A stretch of 64,000 nt of DNA, taken from the NCBI GenBank assembly GCA_020725265.1, contig DYFK01000005.1:121192-185191 (forward strand), read 5' to 3'. A program made the translations under genes and the position numbers. The notes beneath the pieces were generated by a model. The model saw only the letters and a program-made list of their open reading frames with translations. It had not been told where the DNA came from and did not search any database. This document shows positions 28,304 through 38,400 of this stretch, in pieces. The stretch comes from Hydrogenophilus sp. Its GTDB lineage: Bacteria > Pseudomonadota > Gammaproteobacteria > Burkholderiales > Thiobacillaceae. Numbering within the stretch: position 1 is the first letter of the stretch; every line of letters starts with the position of its first letter.

Positions 28304-30331
28304 TCAGGCCGGCGCCAGCGCGTCGATGCTCAGGCTGGCGTGAATTTCGGTGGCGTCCTCGACCTCCCAGGTCAGGGTCAGTTCGACCGCCTGCATGATC
28401 TTCTCGAAACCGGCCTCGGACTGCGACACCGTGTAATGCGGACGCGCGCGCACGCGCGCCGGACGGTTGGTTTCGACGCGGATGGCGGCGCCCAGGTAGT
28501 GGTCTTCCAGCGTCAGCGCGCGCAGCCCCTTCCAGGTGAAGGTCTGGCCGAAACCGCCAGGGATTTCGCCATCGACCACGTAACGGCCGGCCGGCCCGTC
28601 GCAACATGGAATGGCCAGATTCAGGCGGGTGGACAGACGGCCCTTGCCGACCAGCTTGAAACCGACGTCGACGCGGTTGTCGCGCAGTCCGTAGATCTTG
28701 GCCACGCGCACCGCCTCGGCGCCCTCGCCGGCTTGGCCCAGGCACAGCACCGCGCCACCCTGGGCAACCGTGCTGGCGTACTCGACCGGGCGCTTGGCCT
28801 CGAAATCGGTCCAGGTCTCGGCGAACAGGCCGCGACCGCGGGTATCCGGGGTCAGATCCTCCGGCTTGATCTCATGCTTGAAGCGGACCACGTCGTGGGC
28901 GGAGGCGATGCCCTCGCCCTCGTGTTCCCGACCCTGGCCGCTGGCCGCCTTGTGGTGGTAATGCTCCTCGTAGCGACGCAGGGTGTCGGCGAAATTCTGC
29001 GCGTGCGGGTAGCTGGACAGCTCGATCAGGCTGGCGTCGCGGTCCGGACGGATGACCGCCTGCAAGGCGGCGCCGGTCAGCAGGATTTCCTCGATGCCGT
29101 CCAGATCGAGATCGCCGGACGTCAATGGCGGGCGCTTCTGGAGCGCGTCGAGCCGGCGTTCGAGCTCGATCATGGCGCGCCAGATGGCGCGGCGCAGATG
29201 CGGCAGGTAGATGCCGCCGAACAGGCCATGCCAGTAGGCGTCGTTGGCCTGCGCCTCGTGCAGCAGTTCGATCAGTTCCTGATTGGCCTGCCCGGCTGGC
29301 AGCGCCGCCAGCCGCGCCGACAGGCCGAGCATGCGCTTGTGCGCCCAGTTGGCCTCGGGATAGCGGGTCAGGAAATTCTTCCAGATGCCACCACGGATGA
29401 ATGGCCGATCGCGCTCCAGCACGCCTTCGTTCCGGGCGGCGTGGACCAGTTCGGCGTAGCGACGCGCCGCCGGCGCCGGCAGCGTCCATTCGCCCATCTC
29501 GCTGTAGGACACGGTGGGCAGGTAGACGACGCCGCGGGTGACGTTCTCGCGGTGGTAATCCTGGAAATGCGCGCTGCGGATGACCCCGGAGGCGAGCACG
29601 CCCTCGATGAAGTCCTTGAGCCAGCCCTTCTCGTAGACCCAGTGATAGGTCTCCGGCCAGATGCCGAACTTCTCGATGTCGTCGAAATAGATGGCGGCGG
29701 CCTGCCGACCGGCGGCGGCCTCGGTGGCCTGCGCTTCGATGTAGGCGACCGCCTCGGCCGCCGGCGAGAATGGCAGACGGTAGCGCAGGGCCTCGGAAAT
29801 CGGGAACAGATCCAGCCGGCGGCCATCCTCCTCGGTGGTGAAATAGCCGTCCAGGCGCTCGCGTTCGGCGCCGGCGCAGAGGAAGTGGTAATCGTCGACC
29901 ATCACGTAGCGGATGCCGGAATCGGCCAGCGCGGGTACCACGGTGGCCTCCCAGACCCGTTCGGTCAGCCAGGCGCCTTGCGGGCGCGACGCGAAAATCT
30001 GTTCGATGCGGTCGGACATCGCGGCGAGCTGGCTCATGCGGTCACGGTAGGGAATCACCGCCAGCACCGGTTCCATGTCGCCGGCGCCGAAGAACTCGAC
30101 CTGGCCGCGCGCGGCCATCTCGACCAGCAGCTTCATGTCGTCGGGATGATTCTGGAACAGCCACTCCAGCAGCCAGCCGGAGGAATGCAGGGCGAAGCGG
30201 AAATCCGGATACCGATGCACGGTTTCCAGGAATGGCTTGTAGCAGCGCTGATGGGCGTCTTCCATGACTTCCGGAAAGTTGCCGACCGGCTGGTGGGCAT
30301 GGACGCCGAAGAGCAGGTTGGTGCTGGGCAT
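28304..30331 (-). CDS. GH57 4-alpha-glucanotransferase / amylase
   Basis: GH57 4-alpha-glucanotransferases move maltosyl units between alpha-1,4-glucans in glycogen metabolism. The 675-residue protein begins LLFGVHAHQPVGNF (GH57 motif 1) and has WLTERVWE with the likely nucleophile Glu124 and FDDIEKFGIWPE with the likely acid/base Asp218. These positions match the Thermococcus litoralis enzyme as I recall it. The C-terminal half (about 300-675) is the beta-sandwich DUF1925/1926-like region. GAGGAA precedes the ATG. It follows the second GH57 gene by 8 bp. Confidence 0.88.
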   Translation of the reverse strand: MPSTNLLFGVHAHQPVGNFPEVMEDAHQRCYKPFLETVHRYPDFRFALHSSGWLLEWLFQNHPDDMKLLVEMAARGQVEFFGAGDMEPVLAVIPYRDRMSQLAAMSDRIEQIFASRPQGAWLTERVWEATVVPALADSGIRYVMVDDYHFLCAGAERERLDGYFTTEEDGRRLDLFPISEALRYRLPFSPAAEAVAYIEAQATEAAAGRQAAAIYFDDIEKFGIWPETYHWVYEKGWLKDFIEGVLASGVIRSAHFQDYHRENVTRGVVYLPTVSYSEMGEWTLPAPAARRYAELVHAARNEGVLERDRPFIRGGIWKNFLTRYPEANWAHKRMLGLSARLAALPAGQANQELIELLHEAQANDAYWHGLFGGIYLPHLRRAIWRAMIELERRLDALQKRPPLTSGDLDLDGIEEILLTGAALQAVIRPDRDASLIELSSYPHAQNFADTLRRYEEHYHHKAASGQGREHEGEGIASAHDVVRFKHEIKPEDLTPDTRGRGLFAETWTDFEAKRPVEYASTVAQGGAVLCLGQAGEGAEAVRVAKIYGLRDNRVDVGFKLVGKGRLSTRLNLAIPCCDGPAGRYVVDGEIPGGFGQTFTWKGLRALTLEDHYLGAAIRVETNRPARVRARPHYTVSQSEAGFEKIMQAVELTLTWEVEDATEIHASLSIDALAPA

Positions 30332-30339
30332 GGGGTTCC

Positions 30340-32013
30340 TCAGGTAGTGCCGCCGCGCCGCATGACGCCACCAGACTCCATCGCGCCGCCGCCGTGGCAG
30401 AGCGGGCTGTCGAGGTAATCGGGCGGCGTGGCGCGCAAGGTTTGGTAAAGCCGTTTCAGTTTCTGCCGGAACACGCGGTCGAAGCTGCTGACCGCGTCGC
30501 CCGGGTTGTAATCGCCGAACCACCAGAACCAGTCGGAGCTTTCACAGGATTTGAGCAGCGCCTCGGCCGCTTCGCGGCTGGCAGGGTCGAGTCCCGGCAG
30601 CGCGGCGTCGTAGACCCGCTTGGCCGCGACCAGCCAGTCCCAGCCCCGGTTCTTGGCCGGATCGCCCATCCAGGTGGTGAAGTCGCCATAGACCCAGCTG
30701 CCGGCGACCAGACGCGGCAACGGCCGGATCGATTCCGGGTAGACCGACAGGTAATCGGCGAAGGTGGTGGTGCGGATGGTCATGCTTTCCGACAGCGCGG
30801 CGTACAGCTCGGACAGGAAGTAATAGCCGTTGTAGGGGTAATACTCCCAGGCGTTCTCGCCATCCAGGATGATGCTGACCACGTTGCGCTCGTGCACGGC
30901 CTGACGACGGACCTCGCCGAGCGCGGTGATGAAATGGCGGGCGGCATCGCTGCTGTGCCAGCCCTTGTATTCGAAGCCGATCAGGTCGGACAGATGATCG
31001 TCGCGGAAAAACAGCGCGGTATCGCAATCGGGCAGGCGATAAGGCGTGTAGCACCAGGCCGGCTTGTGGCCGAGATCGACGCCGCTGGCGGCCAGACTGT
31101 GGCGCAACACGCCCTCGCCGCTCGCCGCCCATTTGACGCCGGCGCGCGCCAGCAGGCGGACCCCGGCTTCGGAGACGCCACCCTCGGCCGGCCAGAAACC
31201 GGTCGGCCGGTTGCCGAAGTGCTCGGCATGATCGGCCAGCGCCGCCTCGACATGCGCGCGCGCGCGCGCCTCGCCGCCCGGATAGCCCGGTGTCGCCGGC
31301 ATCGGCAGCGTCGGCCGCGCCTCGCGGGCGGCGTTGAAATCGAGCAGCAACGGCAGGATGGGATGGCTGTGCGGTGTCGCCGACAGTTCGATCTGGCCGC
31401 GATCGGCCAGATGCCGGTAACGATCCGGCAGGCCGGCGATGACCTCGCCGTACAGATCGAACAGCAGGCGCCGGTCCGCCGGCGTGAACCGCTCGCCCTT
31501 CTCCATCAGCGCCAGCAGATCGGGATAGGCGCGGCGCACGGTCTCGCCGGTCCAGGCCAGGTGATACCAGGTCACCAGATCGGCCAGATACTGGCCGGAC
31601 AGGTAGACCATGCCCGGCTCGCCGCACTCCTCCACCGTCTTCCAGAGCGTGTACAGACGCCGGTAGGTGGGGAACGGATCGAGCATGGTCGGATGGTTGA
31701 CCTTGAAGCACTGCTCGACCAGCGCCCGCTTCTCGGCATGGGACAGCGTCCCCAGATCCGGATCGAGCAGGCGCGCCAGCAGAGGATCGCGTAGCTCGCC
31801 GGTCCGGAACTGCTCGGCGTAATCGAGCAGTTGCGCGGTCAGGGTGGGCACGAAGTTGACCACGCAGCGGACGTTGGGCGCGGCTTCCAGATGCGCGGCC
31901 ATGTCGGCGTAATCCTTGACCGCGTGCAGGTAGGTCCAGGGCAGTTGATAACGCCCGTCGGCGTCGCGGTAATCGGGCTGGTGGAAATGCCAGCAGAGGA
32001 CGAGATGGAGCAA
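30340..32013 (-). CDS. GH57 alpha-amylase/glycoside hydrolase
   Basis: This is a second GH57 enzyme acting on alpha-glucans. The 557-residue protein opens with WHFHQPDY (motif 1) and has HPILPLLLD (motif 2), GFWPAEGGVS with catalytic Glu277 (motif 3) and ILDGENAWEYYPYNG with Asp384 (motif 4). No signal peptide is present, so it is cytosolic, suiting glycogen turnover. It is the first gene of a two-gene unit; the 290 bp upstream carry divergent signals for the EamA gene. Confidence 0.88.
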   Translation of the reverse strand: MLHLVLCWHFHQPDYRDADGRYQLPWTYLHAVKDYADMAAHLEAAPNVRCVVNFVPTLTAQLLDYAEQFRTGELRDPLLARLLDPDLGTLSHAEKRALVEQCFKVNHPTMLDPFPTYRRLYTLWKTVEECGEPGMVYLSGQYLADLVTWYHLAWTGETVRRAYPDLLALMEKGERFTPADRRLLFDLYGEVIAGLPDRYRHLADRGQIELSATPHSHPILPLLLDFNAAREARPTLPMPATPGYPGGEARARAHVEAALADHAEHFGNRPTGFWPAEGGVSEAGVRLLARAGVKWAASGEGVLRHSLAASGVDLGHKPAWCYTPYRLPDCDTALFFRDDHLSDLIGFEYKGWHSSDAARHFITALGEVRRQAVHERNVVSIILDGENAWEYYPYNGYYFLSELYAALSESMTIRTTTFADYLSVYPESIRPLPRLVAGSWVYGDFTTWMGDPAKNRGWDWLVAAKRVYDAALPGLDPASREAAEALLKSCESSDWFWWFGDYNPGDAVSSFDRVFRQKLKRLYQTLRATPPDYLDSPLCHGGGAMESGGVMRRGGTT

Positions 32014-32244
32014 GGGCGTCGGCGGTTGCGGATGAGGCCCGGCAGTTTACCTTGTCCCGGCCCATCCCCGATGGAAAAGCCGGGTTGACGGCCGCCGGGC
32101 CGGCCGACCAGAATGCCGCCATGTCCTGTCCACGCCCCGCCATCCTCCGAGTACGCCGCCCGCAGCCGCGCGCGTGGATGCGCGCGCGCCCGTCCGGGGC
32201 CGGAGGAGGATGACCACGCGCTGAGCGCGATACGTTTCCCCAGC

Positions 32245-32283
32245 AAGGCCGCGGACCCAAAAGGTTCGCGGCCTTTTTGTTTT
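32245..32283 (+). terminator. Attenuator-like terminator in the leader of the EamA exporter gene
   Basis: AAGGCCGCG (32245-32253) pairs with CGCGGCCTT (32267-32275), extended by ACC/GGT inside, and is followed by TTTTTGTTTT. It is oriented to stop transcription towards the EamA gene, 21 bp before that gene's ATG and just before its AGGAG. A strong terminator here would normally block the gene, so it looks like a conditional attenuator or the end of a short leader RNA starting in 32014-32240. Confidence 0.7.
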
Positions 32284-32303
32284 CCTTACCCAGGAGAAAG
32301 TCC

Positions 32304-33218
32304 ATGTCCATACCGGCCGCCTACATCACGGTCATCCTCATCTGGTCCACGACGCCGCTGGCGATCAAGTGGAGCGCGCAAGGCACCGGCTTCGCCTTCG
32401 CGGTGGCCGCGCGCATGCTCATCGGCCTGGCCGTCGCCACGCTGGTGCTCACGCTCTGGCGTGTGCGCCCGCCCATGCACCCGCGCGCCCGCGCCGCCTA
32501 CCTGGTCGGTGGCCTCGGCCTGTTCGGCGCCATGACCCTGACCTACTGGGGCGCGCAATACATCCATTCCGGCCTGGTCTCGGTGCTGTTCGGACTGTCG
32601 CCGCTGCTCACCGGCCTGATGGCGGTGCGCTGGCTGGACGAGCGGCTGACCACCGCCAAACTGGCCGGCACCCTGCTCGGTCTGGTCGGACTGGCCGTCA
32701 TCTTCGGCGACAGCGCCGGCATCGGTGGCGGCCTGGCGGCGGCCGGCGTGGCCGCCCTGCTGGCGGCGGTGGCGATCTATTCCGGCACCCTGGTCTGGAT
32801 CAAGCGCCTGGGCGACGACAGCCCGCCGCTGGCCACCACCGCCGGCACCCTGGCGGTATCGCTGCCGCTGTTCGGGCTGGTCTGGTGGCTGACCGACGGC
32901 CAGCCGCCCACCGACGTGCCGGCGCGCGCCGGCGCCGCCATCGTCTATCTGGGCGTGTTCGGTTCGGTGCTCGGCTTCGCGCTGTATTACTACGTGGTCA
33001 AGCACATGGAAGCCGGCAAGGTGTCGCTGATCACCCTGGTCACGCCGGTGTTGGCGCTGCTGCTGGGCGGCCTGCTCAACGGCGAGGACGTCGGCATGCG
33101 GGTCTGGTTCGGCGCCGCGCTGATCGGTCTCGGCCTGAGCGTCCATCAATGGCGGCTGCTGGCCGGTGTGCTGGCGCCGCGCCAGGCCGGCAATGGCGTC
33201 GGTCCGGGCCAGCCATGA
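32304..33218 (+). CDS. EamA/DMT-family transporter
   Basis: These transporters export small metabolites, often amino acids or amines. The 304-residue protein has ten predicted membrane helices in two EamA repeats (about 5-140 and 150-290), with the repeat-end motifs GLSPLLTGLMAVRWLDERL and LVTPVLALLLGGLLNGEDV. The ATG at 32304 has AGGAG eight bases upstream. A strong terminator-like hairpin precedes the ribosome binding site, suggesting ligand- or translation-controlled expression. The substrate is unknown. Confidence 0.88.
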   Translation: MSIPAAYITVILIWSTTPLAIKWSAQGTGFAFAVAARMLIGLAVATLVLTLWRVRPPMHPRARAAYLVGGLGLFGAMTLTYWGAQYIHSGLVSVLFGLSPLLTGLMAVRWLDERLTTAKLAGTLLGLVGLAVIFGDSAGIGGGLAAAGVAALLAAVAIYSGTLVWIKRLGDDSPPLATTAGTLAVSLPLFGLVWWLTDGQPPTDVPARAGAAIVYLGVFGSVLGFALYYYVVKHMEAGKVSLITLVTPVLALLLGGLLNGEDVGMRVWFGAALIGLGLSVHQWRLLAGVLAPRQAGNGVGPGQP

Positions 33219-33377
33219 CGACGGGAGCAGTCGCTGGAGCCCTGGGCTAGCCGACCGAAGCCGGGCGCCGATGCCGGCGACCGGCTTGCCATCGCCCCGC
33301 CAGCATCCATACTCACAAGCAGGCGGGTGGGCGGAAACCCGCCCGCGTCCATGCATCCGCCCAGGGGGAGATCGATC

Positions 33378-34235
33378 ATGCCAGGGAAAAAAACCACGCT
33401 TTATCCCGTCGATGTCATCCAGGCCATGAGTTTGAGTGAATCGCCGCTCGGGCCGGACGATCCCGAGTACGCCTGGCGTTTCCTCGCCGAGGGCGATTCC
33501 TGGTTCACCGTCGGCGCGATTCCGTCCTCCAATCTGCTGTACGAACTGCGCCTGAGGAAACGCGCGGTCGTCCTCAACCTGGGCTATCCGGGCGACACCA
33601 TCGCCAACGTCGCGCGACTGTCGAGCAACATCGAATTCAGCCGCCGCCTCACCCACCCGAACTGGGCGTCGGACTGGGATGCCCTGCTCATGAGTGGTGG
33701 CGGCAACGATCTCATCGATCAGGCCGCCGACATCCTCCGCGACCATCCGCTCGGTAACGGCAACAAAACCAGCGACCACATCCACGCCGACCGTCTGGCC
33801 GCCTTCCAGGCCGGGGTACGGGACGGTTTCCGCGCCATCGTCGCGCTGCGCGATTCCGCCGGCAGTCCCAACCGGGACAAGCCGATCCTCGTGCATACCT
33901 ACGATTACCCGACACCGAGACCGGCGCCCGCCACCTTCCTCATCGCGCCGATCACCAGGCCCTGGATGCATCCGATCTTCGAGCGCTACGACATCGGCAA
34001 GAAGATGCGCGTCAAGCTGGCCGACCTGTTGCTCGACGCCCTGGCCGAAGCCCTGCTCGGACTGGCAACCGAGCTGCCGAACTTCCATGTGGTCGACACC
34101 CGCGGCACCCTGGAACGCGCCGAGCTCGGCGCCCGGGGCAACAGCGGCGACTGGCTCAACGAAATCCATCCCAACGGCGGCGGCTACCGGAAGATCGCCG
34201 ACAAGCTGGCGGCCAGGCTGCACAAACTGCTCTGA
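33378..34235 (+). CDS. SGNH/GDSL-type hydrolase-like protein
   Basis: The 285-residue protein shows the SGNH blocks: AEGDSWF (nucleophile Ser, about residue 40), GYPGDT as a likely block II, SGGGNDLID (block III) and NEIHPNGGGY (block V His, with Asn in place of the usual Asp). No signal peptide is visible. A GGGGGAG ribosome binding site precedes the ATG at 33378. It is the first of three closely spaced hydrolase-like genes. I infer an esterase or lipase role; the substrate is unknown. Confidence 0.75.
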   Translation: MPGKKTTLYPVDVIQAMSLSESPLGPDDPEYAWRFLAEGDSWFTVGAIPSSNLLYELRLRKRAVVLNLGYPGDTIANVARLSSNIEFSRRLTHPNWASDWDALLMSGGGNDLIDQAADILRDHPLGNGNKTSDHIHADRLAAFQAGVRDGFRAIVALRDSAGSPNRDKPILVHTYDYPTPRPAPATFLIAPITRPWMHPIFERYDIGKKMRVKLADLLLDALAEALLGLATELPNFHVVDTRGTLERAELGARGNSGDWLNEIHPNGGGYRKIADKLAARLHKLL

Positions 34236-34251
34236 CCCCCGGGAGCGGGCG

Positions 34252-35424
34252 ATGCCACCGGACGATCAACTTTCGCGCGCCATGATCGAGTTGCTGGGCA
34301 CGCTGGTGGCGCGCCCCAGCCGCGCCGGCATCGATTCGCCCGAACCGGTATTGCGGGCGATTTCGGCCTGGCTCGGCGATCGCGGCATCGACCATGCCTG
34401 GCTGAGCGACGACGCCGGACGGCCGCTCGGCCTGTGCGGGGAATTCACCGGTGGCCGCGACGGCCCCACTTACCTGCTCGATGCCACCGCCGACACCGCG
34501 CCCTACGGCGACCCGGACGCCTGGCGCCACCCGCCGGACCGGCCGACCATCGAGGACGGCTGGCTGTACGGGCGTGGCTGCGCCGACTCCAAGGCCGGCA
34601 TCGCCGTGTTCTGCCATGTGCTCGCCGACATGCTGCCGGAGCGCGCGCGCTGGGCGGGCCGGCTCGCTTTCGTGTTCGACGCCGACGAGCACACCGGCGG
34701 CTTCGCCGGCATCCGCCGCTACATGGCCACGCGCGCCGACGCGCCGCTGGCGGGCGTGATGATCGGCTATCCCGGCAACGAGCGCCTGATCATCGGCGCG
34801 CGCGGCTTCCTGCGTACCACCATCACCGTGCATGGCGTCGCCGCGCACTCGGGCTCGTCCTCCGCCCAGGGCGTCAACGCCATCACGCGGGCGAGCGAAC
34901 TGCTCGCCGGACTGGTGGCCGCGCCGCCAGCCGACGCCGACGAGTCGTTCCCGCTTCCACCCAGAATCACGCCCACGGCGATCCGGGGCGGCGGCGATTA
35001 CACGCTGGTGCCCGATACCTGCGAGATCGACGTCGACATCCGGCTCACCCCGGCCTTCCCGGAAGCGGCCGCCAAGGCACTGGTGGCCGCCGTGATCGCG
35101 CGGCTGGACGCGGCGCGCGCCGCGCCGGCGACCGGCATCGTCTGGCGGACCGGCTGGCCCGCCTATCGGCTCGATCCGGAGCTGCCCATGGTACGGACCC
35201 TGCAAGCGGCCGCCACCGGAGCGTTCGGCCACGCCGTGCCGACCGCCGTGGCCGGCCCTTCCAACATCGCCAACTATCTGGCGACGCTCGACGTGCCGGC
35301 CACGGCCGGGCTCGGCGTGACCTATCGCGGCATCCACGCGCCCGACGAATGCGTCCGGCTCGACACCCTGGCGCCGACGTTCAGGACCTATCGCGACGCG
35401 CTGACGCGGCTGCTGACCGGATAA
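34252..35424 (+). CDS. M20-family peptidase-like protein with altered metal site
   Basis: The 390-residue protein has the M20 fold: an N-terminal catalytic part, an inserted dimerisation domain beginning around GVAAHSGSSSAQGVNAI, and a return to the catalytic part. Key metal-site motifs have changed. The usual GHxDxVP is DATADTAP (His to Thr), DEE is DEH, and the EPT-type ligand is YPGN, while GRGCADSK and the last IHAPDE histidine remain. It may be inactive as a di-zinc peptidase or have changed chemistry. It starts 16 bp after the SGNH gene and ends 29 bp before the patatin-like gene. Confidence 0.75.
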   Translation: MPPDDQLSRAMIELLGTLVARPSRAGIDSPEPVLRAISAWLGDRGIDHAWLSDDAGRPLGLCGEFTGGRDGPTYLLDATADTAPYGDPDAWRHPPDRPTIEDGWLYGRGCADSKAGIAVFCHVLADMLPERARWAGRLAFVFDADEHTGGFAGIRRYMATRADAPLAGVMIGYPGNERLIIGARGFLRTTITVHGVAAHSGSSSAQGVNAITRASELLAGLVAAPPADADESFPLPPRITPTAIRGGGDYTLVPDTCEIDVDIRLTPAFPEAAAKALVAAVIARLDAARAAPATGIVWRTGWPAYRLDPELPMVRTLQAAATGAFGHAVPTAVAGPSNIANYLATLDVPATAGLGVTYRGIHAPDECVRLDTLAPTFRTYRDALTRLLTG

Positions 35425-35453
35425 CGCGCTCGCTCACCCAAGCGGAGGCCACC

Positions 35454-38400
35454 ATGAACACTCCCCAGGAAGACCGGTTTCACCAACAGGAACTGCGCAT
35501 CGCCCTGGTCATGAACGGCGGCGTCAGCCTGGCCATCTGGATCGGTGGCGTCACCCGGGAAATCAACCGCCTGACACGCGGCGAATCGGTGTACGGCCAT
35601 CTCTGTCGGGCGCTATATCTCAAACCCCGGGTCGACATCATCAGCGGCACCAGCGCGGGCGGCATCAACGGCGCCCTGCTCGCGCTCGCCATGAGCCAGG
35701 GCAAACCGCTCGATCCGCTGCGCGACATCTGGCTCGACCAAGGCGACATCCTCGCCTTGCTGCGCAAACCAATGGAATCCGACCCGCCCTCCCTGCTCGA
35801 CGGCGGCTACTTCTATCGCGCCATGGTCGACGGCTTCCAGAAGATCCGCGACCAGCAGGGCAGCGGCATGCAGCCGGTGGAACGCGTGCCGATCGAACTC
35901 ACGCTCACCACCACCGTGCTGCATGGCGAGGTCAGCGACTTCCCGGACGACGCCGGCGCGGTGATCCGCGACATCACCCATCGCGGCCTGCTGAAATTCC
36001 AGCGCGGTCCCGACCTGGCGATCGACGACTTCGCCACGCCCGACATCGTGCTCAAGCTCGGCGCGGCGGCGCGCGCCACCGCCTCGTTCCCGGGCGCGTT
36101 CGAACCGTTCTACCTGCCCGGTGCCCGGGAAAAGATCAGCGCCGGTGGCCGCCCGGTACCCTGTCTCAAGAGCCACGCCAATTTCAACCGGGACTGGGAA
36201 ACCGGCCGCTACGTGGTCGACGGCGGCGTGCTCGACAACAACCCGCTGGAATCGGCGATCGAAGCCGTGTTCCGTCAGCGCGCGGAAGGCGAGGTCCGAC
36301 GGGTTCTGGCCTACGTCGTGCCCGACCCCGGCTACATTCCCGACCCGCCCCCGCAAGAACCCGACAAGATCCCCAGCATCCTGAGCACGGCGCTGGCATC
36401 GCTGGTCAGCATACCGCGCGTGGAATCGGTCTCCGACCAGTTGCGCGCCATCGCCGAACACAACCAGCGCGTGTCACGCCAGCGGGATACCCGCATGCTG
36501 GTGGCGCGTTCGCTGGAGTGGTCGCGCGCGCGCGACGTCGCCGAAGCGGTGTTCGACGGCTACCGGCTGCGGCGGATGCAGAGCGCCGCCGATTACATCG
36601 CCCAGGCCATGGTCAAGGGCGCCGCGCGCCATCGCGACGCCAGCGGCCAGGGCATCGCGCTCGGCCGCCGCGCCCGCGAACGCATCGCCGAAGCCTTGCA
36701 ACAAACGCCCGACCTGCCCTGGCTGCCCAAGCGATTCGACGATGCCATGGACCAGGACACCTGGCACTGGGGCCTGATCACCCTGGAAAACGTCATGGCC
36801 ACTCTGCTCGACCTGCTGCGCCGGGGCATGGCGCTGGTGCCGGCGCGGCGCGACACCCCCAGCGACGAATCGTGGCACGCGTTCGCGCGCGCGCGGCGCG
36901 CGGCCTACGATCTGGTGGCGGAACTCGCCGATCTGCGCCGACGCGACATCGGCCACTGGGAAAACCGCGGCCGTGAACTCGCCCCCCGACTGGCCGCGCT
37001 CGAACGCGGTGGCGAATCGGCGTGGCTGGAGCACCTGCTGCGGGAAGAAATGCGGATCTGGGTACGATTGTTCGACCCGGACGCCGACGATGACGCGGCA
37101 AACCGGCCGCCCCGCGCGTTCGCCGTGCTCGCCGGCAAGATCGGCGCGCTGTTCCTCGACAGCCTGCCGCTCCTGCGCGGCACGCGCGCGCTCGGCATGC
37201 CGATGCGCGGCGCCGGGAAGTTCGCGGACCTCAACACCCTGCTCGACTTCTTCGACCCGACCCGCGACGAATCCACCATGCCTGGCCTTTCGGACGCCTG
37301 GCGGCGCCTGCTCACCCTCGAGATCGTGTACTACGCGTTCGGCGCCAATCCCACGCGCGATCAACGCTTGGAACTGGTCCAGTTCAGCGCCAACGTGCCC
37401 ACGGCCTTCAATGGCCCGAATCGTCTCGAACAAAAGCTCGCCGGCGTGCAAGTCGCCCATTTCGGCGCGTTCTACAAACGCTCCTGGCGGATCAACGACT
37501 GGATGTTCGGTCGTCTGGACGGCGCCGAGCGCCTGATCCGGCTACTGCTGGACCCTGGCCGCATCGCCCGTCTGTATGGCGACCAGCCGGCCGCGCGGCC
37601 GGGCGACAACACCGAAGCCGTGCTCTCGGTATTGTGGGATGCCGTATTCCACGGCATCGCCCGGGAAGACGACCTGACCTTCCTGAACCGGCGGTGGGAC
37701 GAGCGCCTGCCCGACATGCGCCGCGAGCTCGCGTTCCTGGAACCCGGCACCGGCCAGGCCGGCTCGCTGGACGAATCCCTGCCGGAATCCCTGCCCGAAT
37801 GCGGCGCCATGGTGCGCGAACGCCTGCACCTGGACATCCTGAGACAGGAGCTGCCCGCGCTGGCCAACGCCATCGGCGACGATGAAGTCGACGGCGCCGA
37901 CCACCAGGGCAACGGCTCCAAATTCCTCAAACGCTTCCGCGCCGCCCTGTTCCCCGATGGCTACCGCCCCGGTGGCCAGGCACCGCGCATCGGCGTCGAC
38001 GACGGCCTACCCACCGGGCAACTGGTCGAGCTGTTCAGGGGCGCCAAGGTCGGCGAGGAAAAAATCCCGAAGGAAATCGGCACCGACCGCTTCACCCTGC
38101 TCGTCTCCCGCACCGCCGCCGTGGCGGTCTCGGCCCTCTCCGGCAAGGGCTCCGGCCTCAAATGGCTGGGCACGCTGTTCAAATCCCTGCGCGCGCCGCT
38201 GCTCGCGCTCGACATCCTCGTGCAGGCCCTGCTCAAGCGTGGACGCGTCTTCGTCAGCCTCTACGCCATGGCCATGGCCGCCAGCCTGATGGTCCTGCTG
38301 TCCGGCCCGCTGGCCGATGCCCGATGGCCGGAATGGGTCGTTTACGGTTCCGGATTCATCCTGACCACCGGACTGTTCGTGCTGCTGCGACGCCACCCCG

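Noticed and set aside
32121..32213. 30-codon leader peptide before the EamA attenuator
   Set aside because: It has no ribosome binding site and no run of regulatory codons; the frame is probably chance in GC-rich DNA.
32286..34223. Minus-strand frame of 645 codons opposite the EamA and SGNH genes
   Set aside because: It covers two well-supported plus-strand genes and has the Gln/Arg/Gly composition of antisense GC-rich sequence.
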